Below the pieces are notes generated by a model. The model did no database searches. It was not told the DNA's origin and saw only the letters and a program-made list of their open reading frames with translations. 64,000 nucleotides of DNA from Gilvimarinus chinensis DSM 19667 (GTDB lineage: Bacteria > Pseudomonadota > Gammaproteobacteria > Pseudomonadales > Cellvibrionaceae): positions 191,001 through 255,000 of the forward strand of contig NZ_KB898709.1 of NCBI RefSeq assembly GCF_000377745.1. The letters are read 5' to 3'. Below, piece after piece: positions 35,139 through 44,149 of the stretch (position 1 is the stretch's first letter; the number at the start of each line of letters is the position of its first letter). The translations under genes were made by a program, and so were the position numbers.

Positions 35139-35796
35139 TGCACAGCGCTGCCACAGTCATAACAGCCCCTTCAGGTTTAAGCCAAAGCACCGATCCTGCT
35201 GTGTTTACATCACTGTATAACAGCGAGGTTAACCTGTGCGTTTGGCAACGAGAACTGGCTGATGAAGTCACGCAGTACAGCGAATACCTTTTGCAACAAT
35301 ACCCGCACGCTACCGAAATACGATTGTCTGCTACGCTGCAAGAATTGAGCTTAGCGCTGGAAAAACAATTGCCAGCGCACCCCCAGCGCCAGGCCTTTAT
35401 CGACAACGTGATGATTCTTGCCGATATGCTCATCTGTCTTTTAGGGGCAAAAGCCGTTGGCTTACGCTTGTGCGTCACCGGTACGGCAACCTGCCCACGC
35501 TTTCACGTGGACAAACTCGGCTGCCGCTTAATTACCACGTACAGTGGGCCAGCCACTGAATGGCTGGATAACGCCGACATTGACCGCAGCAAACTCGGGC
35601 CTGGCGCCGAAGGGAAAGCAGACGAAAATTCTGGCCTGTATACGAAATACAATTGCATTCATCAATTAAAACACGGCGATGTAGCACTGCTGAAGGGCGA
35701 GCTTTGGCCAGGCAACGAAGGCAAGGGCATAGTGCATCGCTCGCCAGCGCTCAAGCTCACACAACGCCGGCTGTTTGTCACCATGGATGCCATTAC

Positions 35797-35800
<4 letters not shown>
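35138..35800 (+). CDS. DUF1826 protein, possible 2-oxoglutarate/Fe(II) dioxygenase-like fold
   Basis: This 220-residue protein belongs to DUF1826, a family often found next to COG0523 genes. Function is unknown. Visible features are FHVDKLGCRLITTYSGPATEW (HxD at residues 123-125), GDVALLKGELWPG (180-192), a distal His in IVHRSP (His200) and Arg210/Arg211 in QRRLFVTMD. The order HxD, GD, distal His, Arg is that of double-stranded beta-helix 2-oxoglutarate dioxygenases. This parallel is my inference. TGATG overlap couples it to zigA, and ATGA couples it to the next gene. Confidence 0.75.
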
Positions 35801-36456
<656 letters not shown>

Positions 36457-36458
36457 TA

Positions 36459-37001
36459 ATGAGCAAGCGCATCGAAACACTCATCGCCCAGGCGGATAAA
36501 AACTGCACGGCACGCGGGACCCGCTTAACAGCTAAACGTAAGCAGGTTTTGGCGGGGCTGCTTAATTGCAAGCGCGCGCTGTCCGCCTATGAATTGGTCG
36601 ACTACTGTGAACAAGAGTTCGGTGAAACCTTTTCAGCCATGTCGGTGTATCGAATTTTAGAGTTTCTGGAGCAGGAGCAGTTGGCACACCGGCTTAATCT
36701 GGCGAATAAGTACGTCGCCTGCTCGCACATTTGCGAGCACCACAGCCACGACGCACCGCAGTTTTTAATCTGCCAATCCTGTCATAAAGTCAGCGAAATT
36801 ATTATTCCGCCCAACACCGTTTCGGCATTAAAACAAACGGTGGCCGATGCTGGCTTTGAATTAAAAAGCCCACAAATCGAAATGAACTGTATATGCAATG
36901 ACTGTAAAACAAAGGCGTTAGGCCGAGACCACCGTAACAAGCAGCACTCGGTTGCTCATTCTCAAAGCACCACCGCAATGACAACCCAAGCAGGCACATA
37001 A
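36459..37001 (+). CDS. zur: Zinc uptake regulator Zur (Fur family)
   Basis: This 180-residue repressor senses zinc and binds AT-rich palindromes. The winged helix covers about residues 10-85 (TRLTAKRKQVLAGLL, then SAMSVYRILEFLEQEQLAHRL). The regulatory domain holds a CSHICEHHSHDAPQFLICQSCHK segment (cysteines 87, 91, 104 and 107) and CICNDCK near 148-153, giving two cysteine pairs as in other Zur proteins. The tail of about 25 residues is low complexity. Start ATG at 36459 lies two bases after the DUF2796 stop. Its own operon carries a Zur-like box, which implies autoregulation. Confidence 0.9.
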   Translation: MSKRIETLIAQADKNCTARGTRLTAKRKQVLAGLLNCKRALSAYELVDYCEQEFGETFSAMSVYRILEFLEQEQLAHRLNLANKYVACSHICEHHSHDAPQFLICQSCHKVSEIIIPPNTVSALKQTVADAGFELKSPQIEMNCICNDCKTKALGRDHRNKQHSVAHSQSTTAMTTQAGT

Positions 37002-37016
37002 AGCTTTTCTCTACTT

Positions 37017-37460
37017 ATGGAATCGAATCACGTGAAATCCGCACAAGCATTGACCGACAAACTGGCCATTACCCTATCGCTCGCATGCGCTATCCATTGT
37101 TTGGCGCTGCCGTTAGTACTGGCCTTGCTACCCAGCCTTGCCGCACTGTCGCTGGACCATGAGTCCTTTCATTTTTGGATGGTGGTAGCCGTTATTCCCA
37201 GCAGTCTTTACGCTTTAACTCTGGGCTGCAAAAAACATCGCCGCGTGCGTGTTCTACTATTGGGCACGATCGGCTTAACCCTGTTAGTACTGGCGGTTGC
37301 ACTGGGCGAAGCACGCATTGGTGAAGCTGGCGAGAAGCTCCTGACGCTGGCGGGCGCAGCCTGTGTCGCTCTGGGGCACTGGATGAACTTCCGCCTGTGC
37401 CGCACGCACGAAAGCAAAGCCTGCCCTTGCCCCAGCCAAAAGCCAGCCGAGGCTTCATGA
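37017..37460 (+). CDS. MerC-domain small membrane protein 2
   Basis: This 147-residue protein has four hydrophobic segments, with a C-x2-H-C motif in the first (Cys24, His27, Cys28 in LACAIHCLALP) and a Cys-rich tail (CRTHESKACPCPSQ). It parallels the MerC-like protein at 33.1 kb in motif and topology but differs in most residues, so it is not a recent duplicate. The start ATG lies 15 bases after zur; there is no strong Shine-Dalgarno. Its stop overlaps the hisI start by ATGA. A role in metal transport during zinc shortage is inferred from its place. Confidence 0.78.
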   Translation: MESNHVKSAQALTDKLAITLSLACAIHCLALPLVLALLPSLAALSLDHESFHFWMVVAVIPSSLYALTLGCKKHRRVRVLLLGTIGLTLLVLAVALGEARIGEAGEKLLTLAGAACVALGHWMNFRLCRTHESKACPCPSQKPAEAS

Positions 37461-37870
37461 AGCGCTCCTACTTTATCGCCCTTGAAAATGGGCACGAGCC
37501 ATTGCCCTTAAACGAAGTGCTTGATCAGCTGGCGTTTGATGAAAAGGGTTTAATACCCGTCATTACCCAAGATGCCAACAGCGGCGAGGTGTTAATGTTT
37601 GCCTGGATGAATCGCACTGCGCTGGAGCACACCATTACCCACCAGCGCATGACTTACTGGTCGCGCAGCCGACAACAGCTATGGCGCAAGGGGGAGAGCA
37701 GCGGGCATGTACAACAGCTTATTCAAATGTCCTTTGACTGCGACGGCGACGCCATTTTGTGCAAGGTGGAGCAACACGGCGCGGCCTGTCATACCGGACG
37801 CCCATCGTGCTTTTACTTAGAGGTCGATACGCAGGAAGAACGCGTTCGAGTAACCGGCACCCCGGCATGA
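37457..37870 (+). CDS. hisI: Phosphoribosyl-AMP cyclohydrolase paralogue (HisI)
   Basis: This 137-residue enzyme opens the adenine ring of phosphoribosyl-AMP in histidine synthesis. The Mg-binding DCDGD lies at residues 94-98. The three cysteines of the known zinc site are all present (Cys95, Cys111, Cys118 in DCDGD, ACHTG and SCFY), so it still looks metal-dependent. It is linked to zinc-stress genes, not to other his genes, which suggests a second copy used when the main enzyme fails; the main copy is outside the window, so this is inference. ATGA overlap with merC-like 2. Confidence 0.9.
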   Translation: MKRSYFIALENGHEPLPLNEVLDQLAFDEKGLIPVITQDANSGEVLMFAWMNRTALEHTITHQRMTYWSRSRQQLWRKGESSGHVQQLIQMSFDCDGDAILCKVEQHGAACHTGRPSCFYLEVDTQEERVRVTGTPA

Positions 37871-37895
37871 CTTTACCCGCCTATCTGACAACATC

Positions 37896-37911
37896 AAAAA
37901 GTTAACTTTTT
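37896..37911. promoter_or_regulatory. 16-bp perfect palindrome at the folE2 start
   Basis: AAAAAGTTAACTTTTT ends directly before the folE2 ATG. No Shine-Dalgarno is present in this gap of 41 bases. It may be an operator or a weak RNA hairpin; its role is unknown. Confidence 0.5.
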
Positions 37912-38838
37912 ATGCAACAAAACAAACAACTGCCCGACATCGCCAACACCCGCACGCCTTCCGTCACCAACGGTTTGCGCTGGGTGGGCATGGAGGCAAT
38001 TGCCGTTCCTGTGACATTCTCAAGCGATGCGGGCAATGAACAAACCGTCGCGGCCAAGGCCAATCTTTATGTCAGTCTGGACGACCCCGGCGCCAAGGGC
38101 ATACACATGTCGCGACTGCATCGGCGCCTGAACCAGCTGAAAGGCAAGCTGTGTGACAAAGCGCAACTCGACGCACTACTGAACGACATGGTGTCGTCCC
38201 AGGGACCTATCAGCAAAAGCGCTAAGTTCGATTTAAGTTTTGATCTCTGCCTGGCGAAAGGCTCTCTGCTAAGCAACGAGACGGGTTTTCAATCTTACGA
38301 AGTGACAATTACCGGTGAACATCATCACGGCGTAAACAGCTACCGGCTGGCGCTGACGGTTCCCTATTCCAGTACCTGCCCTTGCTCGGCTGCGCTATCG
38401 CGCCAGCTGCTGGCGGGGGCCATTGACTCGCAGTTTTCCGGGGAGCAGATAGACAAACAAGATTTGCTGGCCTGGGTAGAGGCCACCAGTATCGCCACGC
38501 CCCATAGCCAGCGCTCTTACGCGTATCTGGATTTAGTATTGCGCGACCAAAACTGGCCCTCACTGCCATCATTGATCACTCAAATTGAAGCTACTTTAGC
38601 GACGCCAGTGCAAACCATGGTTAAGCGCAGTGACGAGCAGGAGTTTGCAAGACTCAACGCCGAAAACCTAATGTTCTGCGAAGACGCCGCGCGCAAACTA
38701 AAAACCATGCTGGAGCAGTGCAACTGGGTTGCGGATTACGCGTTTAAAGTCGAGCACCAGGAAAGTTTACACGCCCACAATGCCGTGGTTATTGATACGA
38801 AATACAACCCTATTGCCGAGAGAGTTTTTGACTTATGA
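37912..38838 (+). CDS. folE2: GTP cyclohydrolase IB, FolE2
   Basis: This 308-residue enzyme makes dihydroneopterin triphosphate from GTP for folate, and unlike FolE it works with metals other than zinc. The active-site cysteine lies in [14 protein letters not shown] (Cys156/Cys158), with a HHHG metal-site region at 137-140 and [12 protein letters not shown] later. The length fits the family (about 300). FolE2 under Zur control is one of the best-known zinc-sparing replacements, which fits its place here. The stop overlaps the next start by ATGA. Confidence 0.95.
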   Translation: MQQNKQLPDIANTRTPSVTNGLRWVGMEAIAVPVTFSSDAGNEQTVAAKANLYVSLDDPGAKGIHMSRLHRRLNQLKGKLCDKAQLDALLNDMVSSQGPISKSAKFDLSFDLCLAKGSLLSNETGFQSYEVTITGEHHHGVNSYRLALTVPYSSTCPCSAALSRQLLAGAIDSQFSGEQIDKQDLLAWVEATSIATPHSQRSYAYLDLVLRDQNWPSLPSLITQIEATLATPVQTMVKRSDEQEFARLNAENLMFCEDAARKLKTMLEQCNWVADYAFKVEHQESLHAHNAVVIDTKYNPIAERVFDL

Positions 38839-39017
38839 ACACTGAACAATATTCCAACGACGACTCCACACAAGATTCCGGTTCTTGCTGCGCCAGCGCC
38901 AGTTGTTGCGCGCCGCAGGCACCGATAAAACGCGACCAGCCTAAAGTGGGGCGAAACTCGCCCTGCCCCTGTGGCAATGGCAAAAAATTCAAAAAATGCT
39001 GCGGCCGCCAGGCGTAA
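38835..39017 (+). CDS. SEC-C motif miniprotein
   Basis: This 60-residue protein has eight cysteines. The C-terminal 22 residues form a SEC-C zinc-binding motif ([18 protein letters not shown]; Cys44, 46, 55, 56), as at the end of SecA. The N-terminal part has two more Cys pairs (18-19 and 24-25) in a Ser/Ala-rich stretch. It starts inside the folE2 stop (ATGA). It could be a zinc buffer or a donor to another protein, but its function is not known. A zinc-binding protein in a zinc-starvation operon is noteworthy. Confidence 0.8.
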   Translation: MNTEQYSNDDSTQDSGSCCASASCCAPQAPIKRDQPKVGRNSPCPCGNGKKFKKCCGRQA

Positions 39018-39063
39018 AAAGACGGCGCTCGCCCCAGCCATATTACTTTGAACGGAATAAGTT

Positions 39064-39288
39064 ATGACTGATTCAATCGTACCCCAAACCTACGAGCAAT
39101 GGCGTCACTGCATTACTGAGATTTGCCAGATACCGCTGACCGCCGAATACATTGAAAAGCGCCTGCAATCGCTGAACAACCCCAACGACCACACGACCGC
39201 ACAGTTCGTTCAGCTTTACGGTGAGAAACAGCGAATACATACCTTGCAATGGTTCGAGCAGGCCAAAGCAGAGCTACCAACGCAGTAA
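39064..39288 (+). CDS. Small conserved-looking protein of unknown function, 74 residues
   Basis: A soluble 74-residue protein without a signal peptide. It reads YEQWRHCITEICQIPLTAEYIEKRL, then NNPNDHTTAQFVQLYG and a C-terminal helix (LQWFEQAKAEL). Two cysteines (17 and 22) and three His residues (16, 43, 60) could bind metal, but no known motif is evident. AAGTT precedes the ATG only weakly. It lies between the SEC-C gene and thrS in the same direction, within a unit that otherwise responds to zinc limitation. I do not recognise a named family. Confidence 0.6.
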   Translation: MTDSIVPQTYEQWRHCITEICQIPLTAEYIEKRLQSLNNPNDHTTAQFVQLYGEKQRIHTLQWFEQAKAELPTQ

Positions 39289-39391
39289 ATAAAAGCCAGA
39301 CGAGCGCTGCGCTTAGCCCGCTTGCTCGTCCGCAAATTTTATTACGCTCCGTAGGCCACCATCATTAGTATTTAACAAAGATTGCATCGCC

Positions 39392-41395
39392 ATGACCCAA
39401 GCTACACCACACCGCCCCCCTCAATCCGTTACCCTCACCCTGCCCGATGGTTCGGAGCGGACATTTCCCACCGGCACCTCAGTTCTGGATGTAGCCAGCG
39501 CCATCGGCCCCGGGCTTGCAAAAAGTACCCTCGCCGGCAAGGTGGACGGCAAACTCGTGGATGCCTGCGACCCGATTGATCAGAGCGCTTCGCTGCAAAT
39601 TATCACCCCCAAAGATGACGAAGGACTGGAAATTATTCGCCACTCCTGCGCGCACCTGATCGGCCATGCGGTTAAGCAGCTCTACCCCGAGGCAAAAATG
39701 GTTATAGGCCCGGTGATCGACGACGGCTTTTATTACGACATCGCTTACGAGCGGCCGTTTACCCCGGAGGATTTAACCGCGATTGAAAATCGCATGCGTG
39801 AGTTGATCGACTCAGACTACGACGTCATCAAACGCGTACTGCCGCGCAATGAGGTGATCGACACTTTCCGCCAGCGCGATGAAACCTATAAGTTGCGTTT
39901 GGTGGAAGATATGCCCGACGAACAACACATGGGCTTGTATTTTCATCAGGAATACGTGGACATGTGTCGCGGCCCGCACGTGCCTAACACACGCTTTCTG
40001 AAACATTTTAAGCTCACCAAGCTCTCTGGCGCCTATTGGCGAGGCGACGCTAAAAATGAGCAGTTGCAACGAATATACGGCACCGCCTGGGCGGACAAAA
40101 AAGCCCTCAAGGCTTATTTGCAACGCATTGAAGAGGCGCAAAAACGCGACCACCGAAAACTGGGGCGCGAGTTGGATCTGTTTCACTTTCACGACGACGC
40201 CCCCGGCGCGGTGTTTTGGCACCCACACGGCTGGACGGTGTTTCAAGAGCTGATTCACTATATGCGCCGCCGCCAACAAAGTGCGGGCTACGTGGAGGTT
40301 AACTCCCCCGATGCCATGGACCGCACCCTGTGGGAAATTTCCGGCCACTGGCAAAACTATCGCGACAATATGTTTACAACCGAGACAGAAGACGGTCGCG
40401 TGCTGGCACTCAAACCCATGAGCTGCCCAGGCAGCGTATTGCTTTATCGTCACGGTTTAAAAAGTTATCGGGACCTGCCCATCCGCATGGCCGAGTTTGG
40501 CAAGGTGCATCGCTACGAACCCTCGGGGGCGCTGCACGGGCTGTTGCGCGTACGCCACTTTACCCAGGACGATGCGCATATTTACTGCACGCCAGAGCAA
40601 ATGGACAGCGAGTGCCGCGAGATTGTCGCGCTGGTGCTGGATATTTACCGTGAGTTTGGTTTTGACGATATTCACCTTAAGCTCTCTACCCGTCCAGACA
40701 ACCGCATGGGCGATGACGCCACCTGGAACTTGTTAGAAGGCGCGCTCGTGAAATCGTTGGAAGATATGAACCTGAGCTATCAGCTCAACCCAGGCGAAGG
40801 TGCGTTTTACGGCCCCAAATTGGAATTTGTGTTGCGTGATGCCATTGGCCGCGACTGGCAATGCGGCACTTTGCAGGTGGATATGAACCTGCCCGAGCGC
40901 TTCGGCATTGAGTATGTCGCCGAAGATGGCGAACGCAAACGTCCTGTGCTTTTGCACCGCGCTCTGTTCGGATCGCTGGAGCGCTTTACCGGTATTTTGA
41001 TCGAACACTTTGCCGGCAAGTTGCCCGCTTGGCTCGCGCCAGTGCAAGTGGCCGTGCTGTCGATTACCGACGACCACGCCGCCTACGCGCAGGACGTAGC
41101 CGAGTTACTGCGCGGTGCCGGCCTGCGCGCCGAAACGGACACGCGCAACGAAAAAATTGGCTACAAAATTCGTGAACAAACTCTGGCGCGGGTGCCCTTT
41201 CTGCTGGTCGCAGGCGGCCGCGAGCGCGACGCTGGCACCGTGGCAGTACGCAGCCGCGATGGCGACGATCTGGGTGTGCTGCCTATAGAGCAGGCGCTTG
41301 AGCGGTTGCTGGATGAAGCCAAAGCGCCGGACCAGGACGCTCGCGCAGACGGGCTTCGGGCTTTATGGCAACGCCTGGGAAGCCACTCGGCATGA
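39392..41395 (+). CDS. thrS: Threonyl-tRNA synthetase paralogue (ThrS2)
   Basis: This 667-residue class II synthetase charges tRNA-Thr. The TGS domain covers residues 8-70; the editing domain has [16 protein letters not shown] and MCRGPHVP; the catalytic core has motif 2 [19 protein letters not shown] and motif 3 near [16 protein letters not shown]. The zinc-site residues known from E. coli (Cys in KPMSCPGS, His in DDAHIYC, His in LLHRA) are all present, so this copy still looks zinc-dependent. The C-terminal anticodon domain is intact. It lacks the infC-rpmI-rplT context of the main thrS, which supports a paralogue. ATGA overlap with pyrC. Confidence 0.92.
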   Translation: MTQATPHRPPQSVTLTLPDGSERTFPTGTSVLDVASAIGPGLAKSTLAGKVDGKLVDACDPIDQSASLQIITPKDDEGLEIIRHSCAHLIGHAVKQLYPEAKMVIGPVIDDGFYYDIAYERPFTPEDLTAIENRMRELIDSDYDVIKRVLPRNEVIDTFRQRDETYKLRLVEDMPDEQHMGLYFHQEYVDMCRGPHVPNTRFLKHFKLTKLSGAYWRGDAKNEQLQRIYGTAWADKKALKAYLQRIEEAQKRDHRKLGRELDLFHFHDDAPGAVFWHPHGWTVFQELIHYMRRRQQSAGYVEVNSPDAMDRTLWEISGHWQNYRDNMFTTETEDGRVLALKPMSCPGSVLLYRHGLKSYRDLPIRMAEFGKVHRYEPSGALHGLLRVRHFTQDDAHIYCTPEQMDSECREIVALVLDIYREFGFDDIHLKLSTRPDNRMGDDATWNLLEGALVKSLEDMNLSYQLNPGEGAFYGPKLEFVLRDAIGRDWQCGTLQVDMNLPERFGIEYVAEDGERKRPVLLHRALFGSLERFTGILIEHFAGKLPAWLAPVQVAVLSITDDHAAYAQDVAELLRGAGLRAETDTRNEKIGYKIREQTLARVPFLLVAGGRERDAGTVAVRSRDGDDLGVLPIEQALERLLDEAKAPDQDARADGLRALWQRLGSHSA

Positions 41396-42771
41396 GTCAA
41401 ACGCCGGATCTATCGCAAAAACTCGCCACCAAACACGCCGACTTACTGGTGTATGGCGGCACCGCAATAACGCCCAATGGCGCCGAGCCTATCGATCTGG
41501 CGTGCATCGACGGCAGACTGGTCGCGCTGGGTGAACTGCACCGCGCCTGGACGGCAGAAGAGTATATCGACGCCACCGGCCTGCATGTTCTACCGGGGGT
41601 CATCGACAGCCAGGTGCATTTTCGCGAACCGGGTTTAACCCACAAAGAAGATTTAGAAGCGGGCACCCGCGGCGCCGTACTCGGTGGCGTGACCGGGGTA
41701 TTTGAAATGCCCAATACCAACCCGCTCACCCTGTGGGAGTCCGACTTAAAAGCCAAACTGGATGCGGCCGACGGGCGCGCCTGGTGCGACTATGCGTTTT
41801 ACATTGGCGGGTCGGCTACCAATGCCGAGGATTTACATACGCTTGAAACTTTGCCCGGCTGCGCGGGCGTTAAAGTATTTATGGGCAGCTCGTTTGGCGA
41901 TTTACTGGCCGATGAAGACGAAGTGCTGCGTCGCATTTTGACAAATGGCAAACGCCGCATGTCGGTCCACGCCGAGGACGAAGCGCGGCTGATCGAGCGA
42001 AAAATGCTTGCCGAGGCCAGTGGCGACGTCTGCGATCATCCGCACTGGCGCGATGTGGAAAGCGCGTTTAAAGCCACCCGTCGTATTGTCAGCATCGCTT
42101 GCGAAACCGGTCGCCGCCTCCATGTGCTACACGTCACCACGGCCGAAGAAATGGCATTTCTGGCGCAGCACAAAGGCCGGGTTACTGTAGAGACCACGCC
42201 GCATCACCTCACTATGCACGCGCCCGACTGCTACGAGCGCTTGGGCAGCTTGGCGCAAATGAATCCACCGGTGCGCGAGCGGCATCATCAGCAAGCACTT
42301 TGGCAAGCCATACGCGATGGCGTGGTGGATGTAATCGGCAGTGACCACGCACCCCATACACTGGAAGAAAAAGCCAAGCCCTATCCGCAAAGCCCCAGCG
42401 GTATGACCGGGGTGCAAACCCTGCTCCCCACCATGCTCAATCATGTTAACGCCGGTCGACTAAGCCTGCAGCGCCTCGTGGACTTAACCAGTGCGGGGCC
42501 AGCGCGAGTTTTTGGCATCGAGGGTAAAGGACGTATCGCGCTGGGCTATGATGCGGATTTAACTCTGGTGGATATGAACGCCGAGCGTGTTATCCGCAAC
42601 GACTGGATCACCAGCAAAAGCGGCTGGACACCTTACGATGGCATGCCCGTTACCGGCTGGCCCATTCATACGGTGATACGCGGCAAAGCCGTCGTGCGCG
42701 ATGAACAGTTAACCGGAACCCCACAGGGTAAAAGTATTCGCTTTTTGGAAACCAAGACAAACCACACTTAG
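41392..42771 (+). CDS. pyrC: Dihydroorotase paralogue (PyrC2) with altered metal ligand
   Basis: This 459-residue amidohydrolase closes the ring of carbamoyl-aspartate in pyrimidine synthesis. Family motifs are [11 protein letters not shown] (70-81), [20 protein letters not shown] (bridging Lys), [14 protein letters not shown] and IGSDHAPHT. The first metal-binding motif is QVH where the classic enzyme has HxH (Gln74 in place of the first His); the later His, Lys and Asp ligands are present. A weaker or different metal site is therefore likely. Pseudomonas has a dihydroorotase-like gene (PA5541) in its zinc cluster. The ATG at 41392 overlaps the thrS stop. Confidence 0.86.
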   Translation: MSQTPDLSQKLATKHADLLVYGGTAITPNGAEPIDLACIDGRLVALGELHRAWTAEEYIDATGLHVLPGVIDSQVHFREPGLTHKEDLEAGTRGAVLGGVTGVFEMPNTNPLTLWESDLKAKLDAADGRAWCDYAFYIGGSATNAEDLHTLETLPGCAGVKVFMGSSFGDLLADEDEVLRRILTNGKRRMSVHAEDEARLIERKMLAEASGDVCDHPHWRDVESAFKATRRIVSIACETGRRLHVLHVTTAEEMAFLAQHKGRVTVETTPHHLTMHAPDCYERLGSLAQMNPPVRERHHQQALWQAIRDGVVDVIGSDHAPHTLEEKAKPYPQSPSGMTGVQTLLPTMLNHVNAGRLSLQRLVDLTSAGPARVFGIEGKGRIALGYDADLTLVDMNAERVIRNDWITSKSGWTPYDGMPVTGWPIHTVIRGKAVVRDEQLTGTPQGKSIRFLETKTNHT

Positions 42772-42803
42772 CCGATTTTTCGCCTTCAAGACGAGGACAC
42801 ACA

Positions 42804-43193
42804 ATGACTCAGCCAACTCCCCGAGAAATTTTGGACCAGTGGATGCAAGCGGTGAACAACGCCGACGTAGAAGCGCTGCTGAACCTTTACGATGCCAACG
42901 CGGTTTTGATTCCCACTTTTTCCAACCGCACCCGCAACACACCGGAAAAACTGCGCGAGTATTTTGAACAGTTGGGCAGCCGGCCGGAGCTGAGCATTGC
43001 GCTGCATGAGAAAACCTTGATCGTTCAGGATTTATCAAACCAGCTCTATACCCTGGGCGGCATTTACAACTGGCGCTTTGCCGTCGACGGTGAAGTACTC
43101 AACTTTGAGGCGCGCTTTAGCTACGTAATGAATTTGTCCAAACCCAACCCCATTGTGCACCATCACTCCTCGCAAATCCCTCGCACACTGTAA
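42804..43193 (+). CDS. NTF2-like (SnoaL/CaMKII-association type) protein
   Basis: A 129-residue single-domain protein. ILDQWMQAVNNADVEALLNLYDANAVLIPTFS is the typical first helix pair and strand of the NTF2-like fold (key part: NNADVEALLNLYDANAVLIPT), with LYTLGGIYNWRF and VLNFEARFSYVM later. It ends with a His patch (VHHHSSQ). Such proteins are small-molecule-binding or oligomerisation modules; the substrate is unknown. GAGGA lies 6 bases before the ATG. It is 32 bases after pyrC and 22 before the aspartoacylase gene, so it is part of the same transcription unit. Confidence 0.78.
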   Translation: MTQPTPREILDQWMQAVNNADVEALLNLYDANAVLIPTFSNRTRNTPEKLREYFEQLGSRPELSIALHEKTLIVQDLSNQLYTLGGIYNWRFAVDGEVLNFEARFSYVMNLSKPNPIVHHHSSQIPRTL

Positions 43194-43215
43194 AACCAAA
43201 GGGGAGCTAAACCGC

Positions 43216-44130
43216 ATGAGCGACATCATTAAACACGTCGCCGTCACCGGCGGCACACACGGCAACGAGTCAACCGGTGTCTATCTGGTGAAACACTGGC
43301 AATCGCATCCCGAGGAAGTTAAGCGCGATAGCTTTGCCACCGAGCTTCACCTGACCAACCCGGCGGCCATTAAGGCTATGCGGCGCTATGTGGATCAAGA
43401 CCTGAACCGACAGTTCAACCTTAAAGATTTGCAAAACCCGGCCCTGCAAGGCAGTGAACAACAACAAGCCAAGGTGATCAACGAGCAACTGGGCCCCAAA
43501 GAAAACCCGCGGGTGGATTTTGTGATTGATATGCACACCACCACCGCCAATATGGGCATGACCGTGGTGTTTAACTCCGATCACCCGCTGGTGATCGGGG
43601 CCGCCTTTTACATTAAGCAAAAAATGCCAGACGCGCATTTATTTTTTCAACCCAGCGACCGGCTGGAAGACAATTTTTTGCGCTCCATGGGGCGTTATGG
43701 CGGATTGGTGATCGAAGTGGGGCCCATTCCCCAGGGGCTGTTAAAGCACCAGGTGTACGCCGATACGCACGAGGCTGTGATGCACGCATTGGATTACCTT
43801 GAGCAATACAACCAAGGCCAGAAACCAGAGATACCCGCCGAAACAACCGGCTACCGGTTTATCGAAAAAATCCCTTTCCCGGTCGATGAACACGGCGAAA
43901 TCGCCGGTATGATTCACCCTGACCGGCAAGATCGGGACTATCAACCCATTGCCCCCGGCGACCCGCTGTTTATCACCCTGGCCGGCGAGACAATTACCTA
44001 CCAGGGCGAGCAAACCGTGTACGGTGCGTTTATCAATGAGGCGGCCTATTACGATCGCAGTATTGGCCTAAGCCTTATGGAAAAAGTACGTATCGCTTAC
44101 CCCCATAGCAAGGGGAACGATTTGAGTTAG
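43216..44130 (+). CDS. Aspartoacylase (N-acyl-aspartate amidohydrolase)
   Basis: This 304-residue zinc-dependent amidohydrolase of the M14/aspartoacylase family cleaves N-acetyl-aspartate or related acyl amino acids. Zinc ligands are visible: His and Glu in GGTHGNESTG (about 12-21) and His in VIDMHTTTANMG (about 105-116); the substrate-binding RxxDQDLNRQF follows the pattern of aspartoacylases, and VIEVGPIPQG holds the catalytic Glu. The ATG at 43216 has GGGGAG upstream and starts the conserved region; the frame from 43153 is overlap with the previous gene. It is the last gene of the zinc operon and converges on selO. Confidence 0.85.
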   Translation: MSDIIKHVAVTGGTHGNESTGVYLVKHWQSHPEEVKRDSFATELHLTNPAAIKAMRRYVDQDLNRQFNLKDLQNPALQGSEQQQAKVINEQLGPKENPRVDFVIDMHTTTANMGMTVVFNSDHPLVIGAAFYIKQKMPDAHLFFQPSDRLEDNFLRSMGRYGGLVIEVGPIPQGLLKHQVYADTHEAVMHALDYLEQYNQGQKPEIPAETTGYRFIEKIPFPVDEHGEIAGMIHPDRQDRDYQPIAPGDPLFITLAGETITYQGEQTVYGAFINEAAYYDRSIGLSLMEKVRIAYPHSKGNDLS

Positions 44131-44149
44131 AGCCAGAATTTTCAGGCTC
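44130..44149. other. Hairpin spanning the aspartoacylase/selO convergence
   Basis: GAGCC (44130-44134) and GGCTC (44145-44149), with GAA/TTC inner pairs, form a short stem that contains parts of both stop codons. No T tract follows. Confidence 0.5.
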
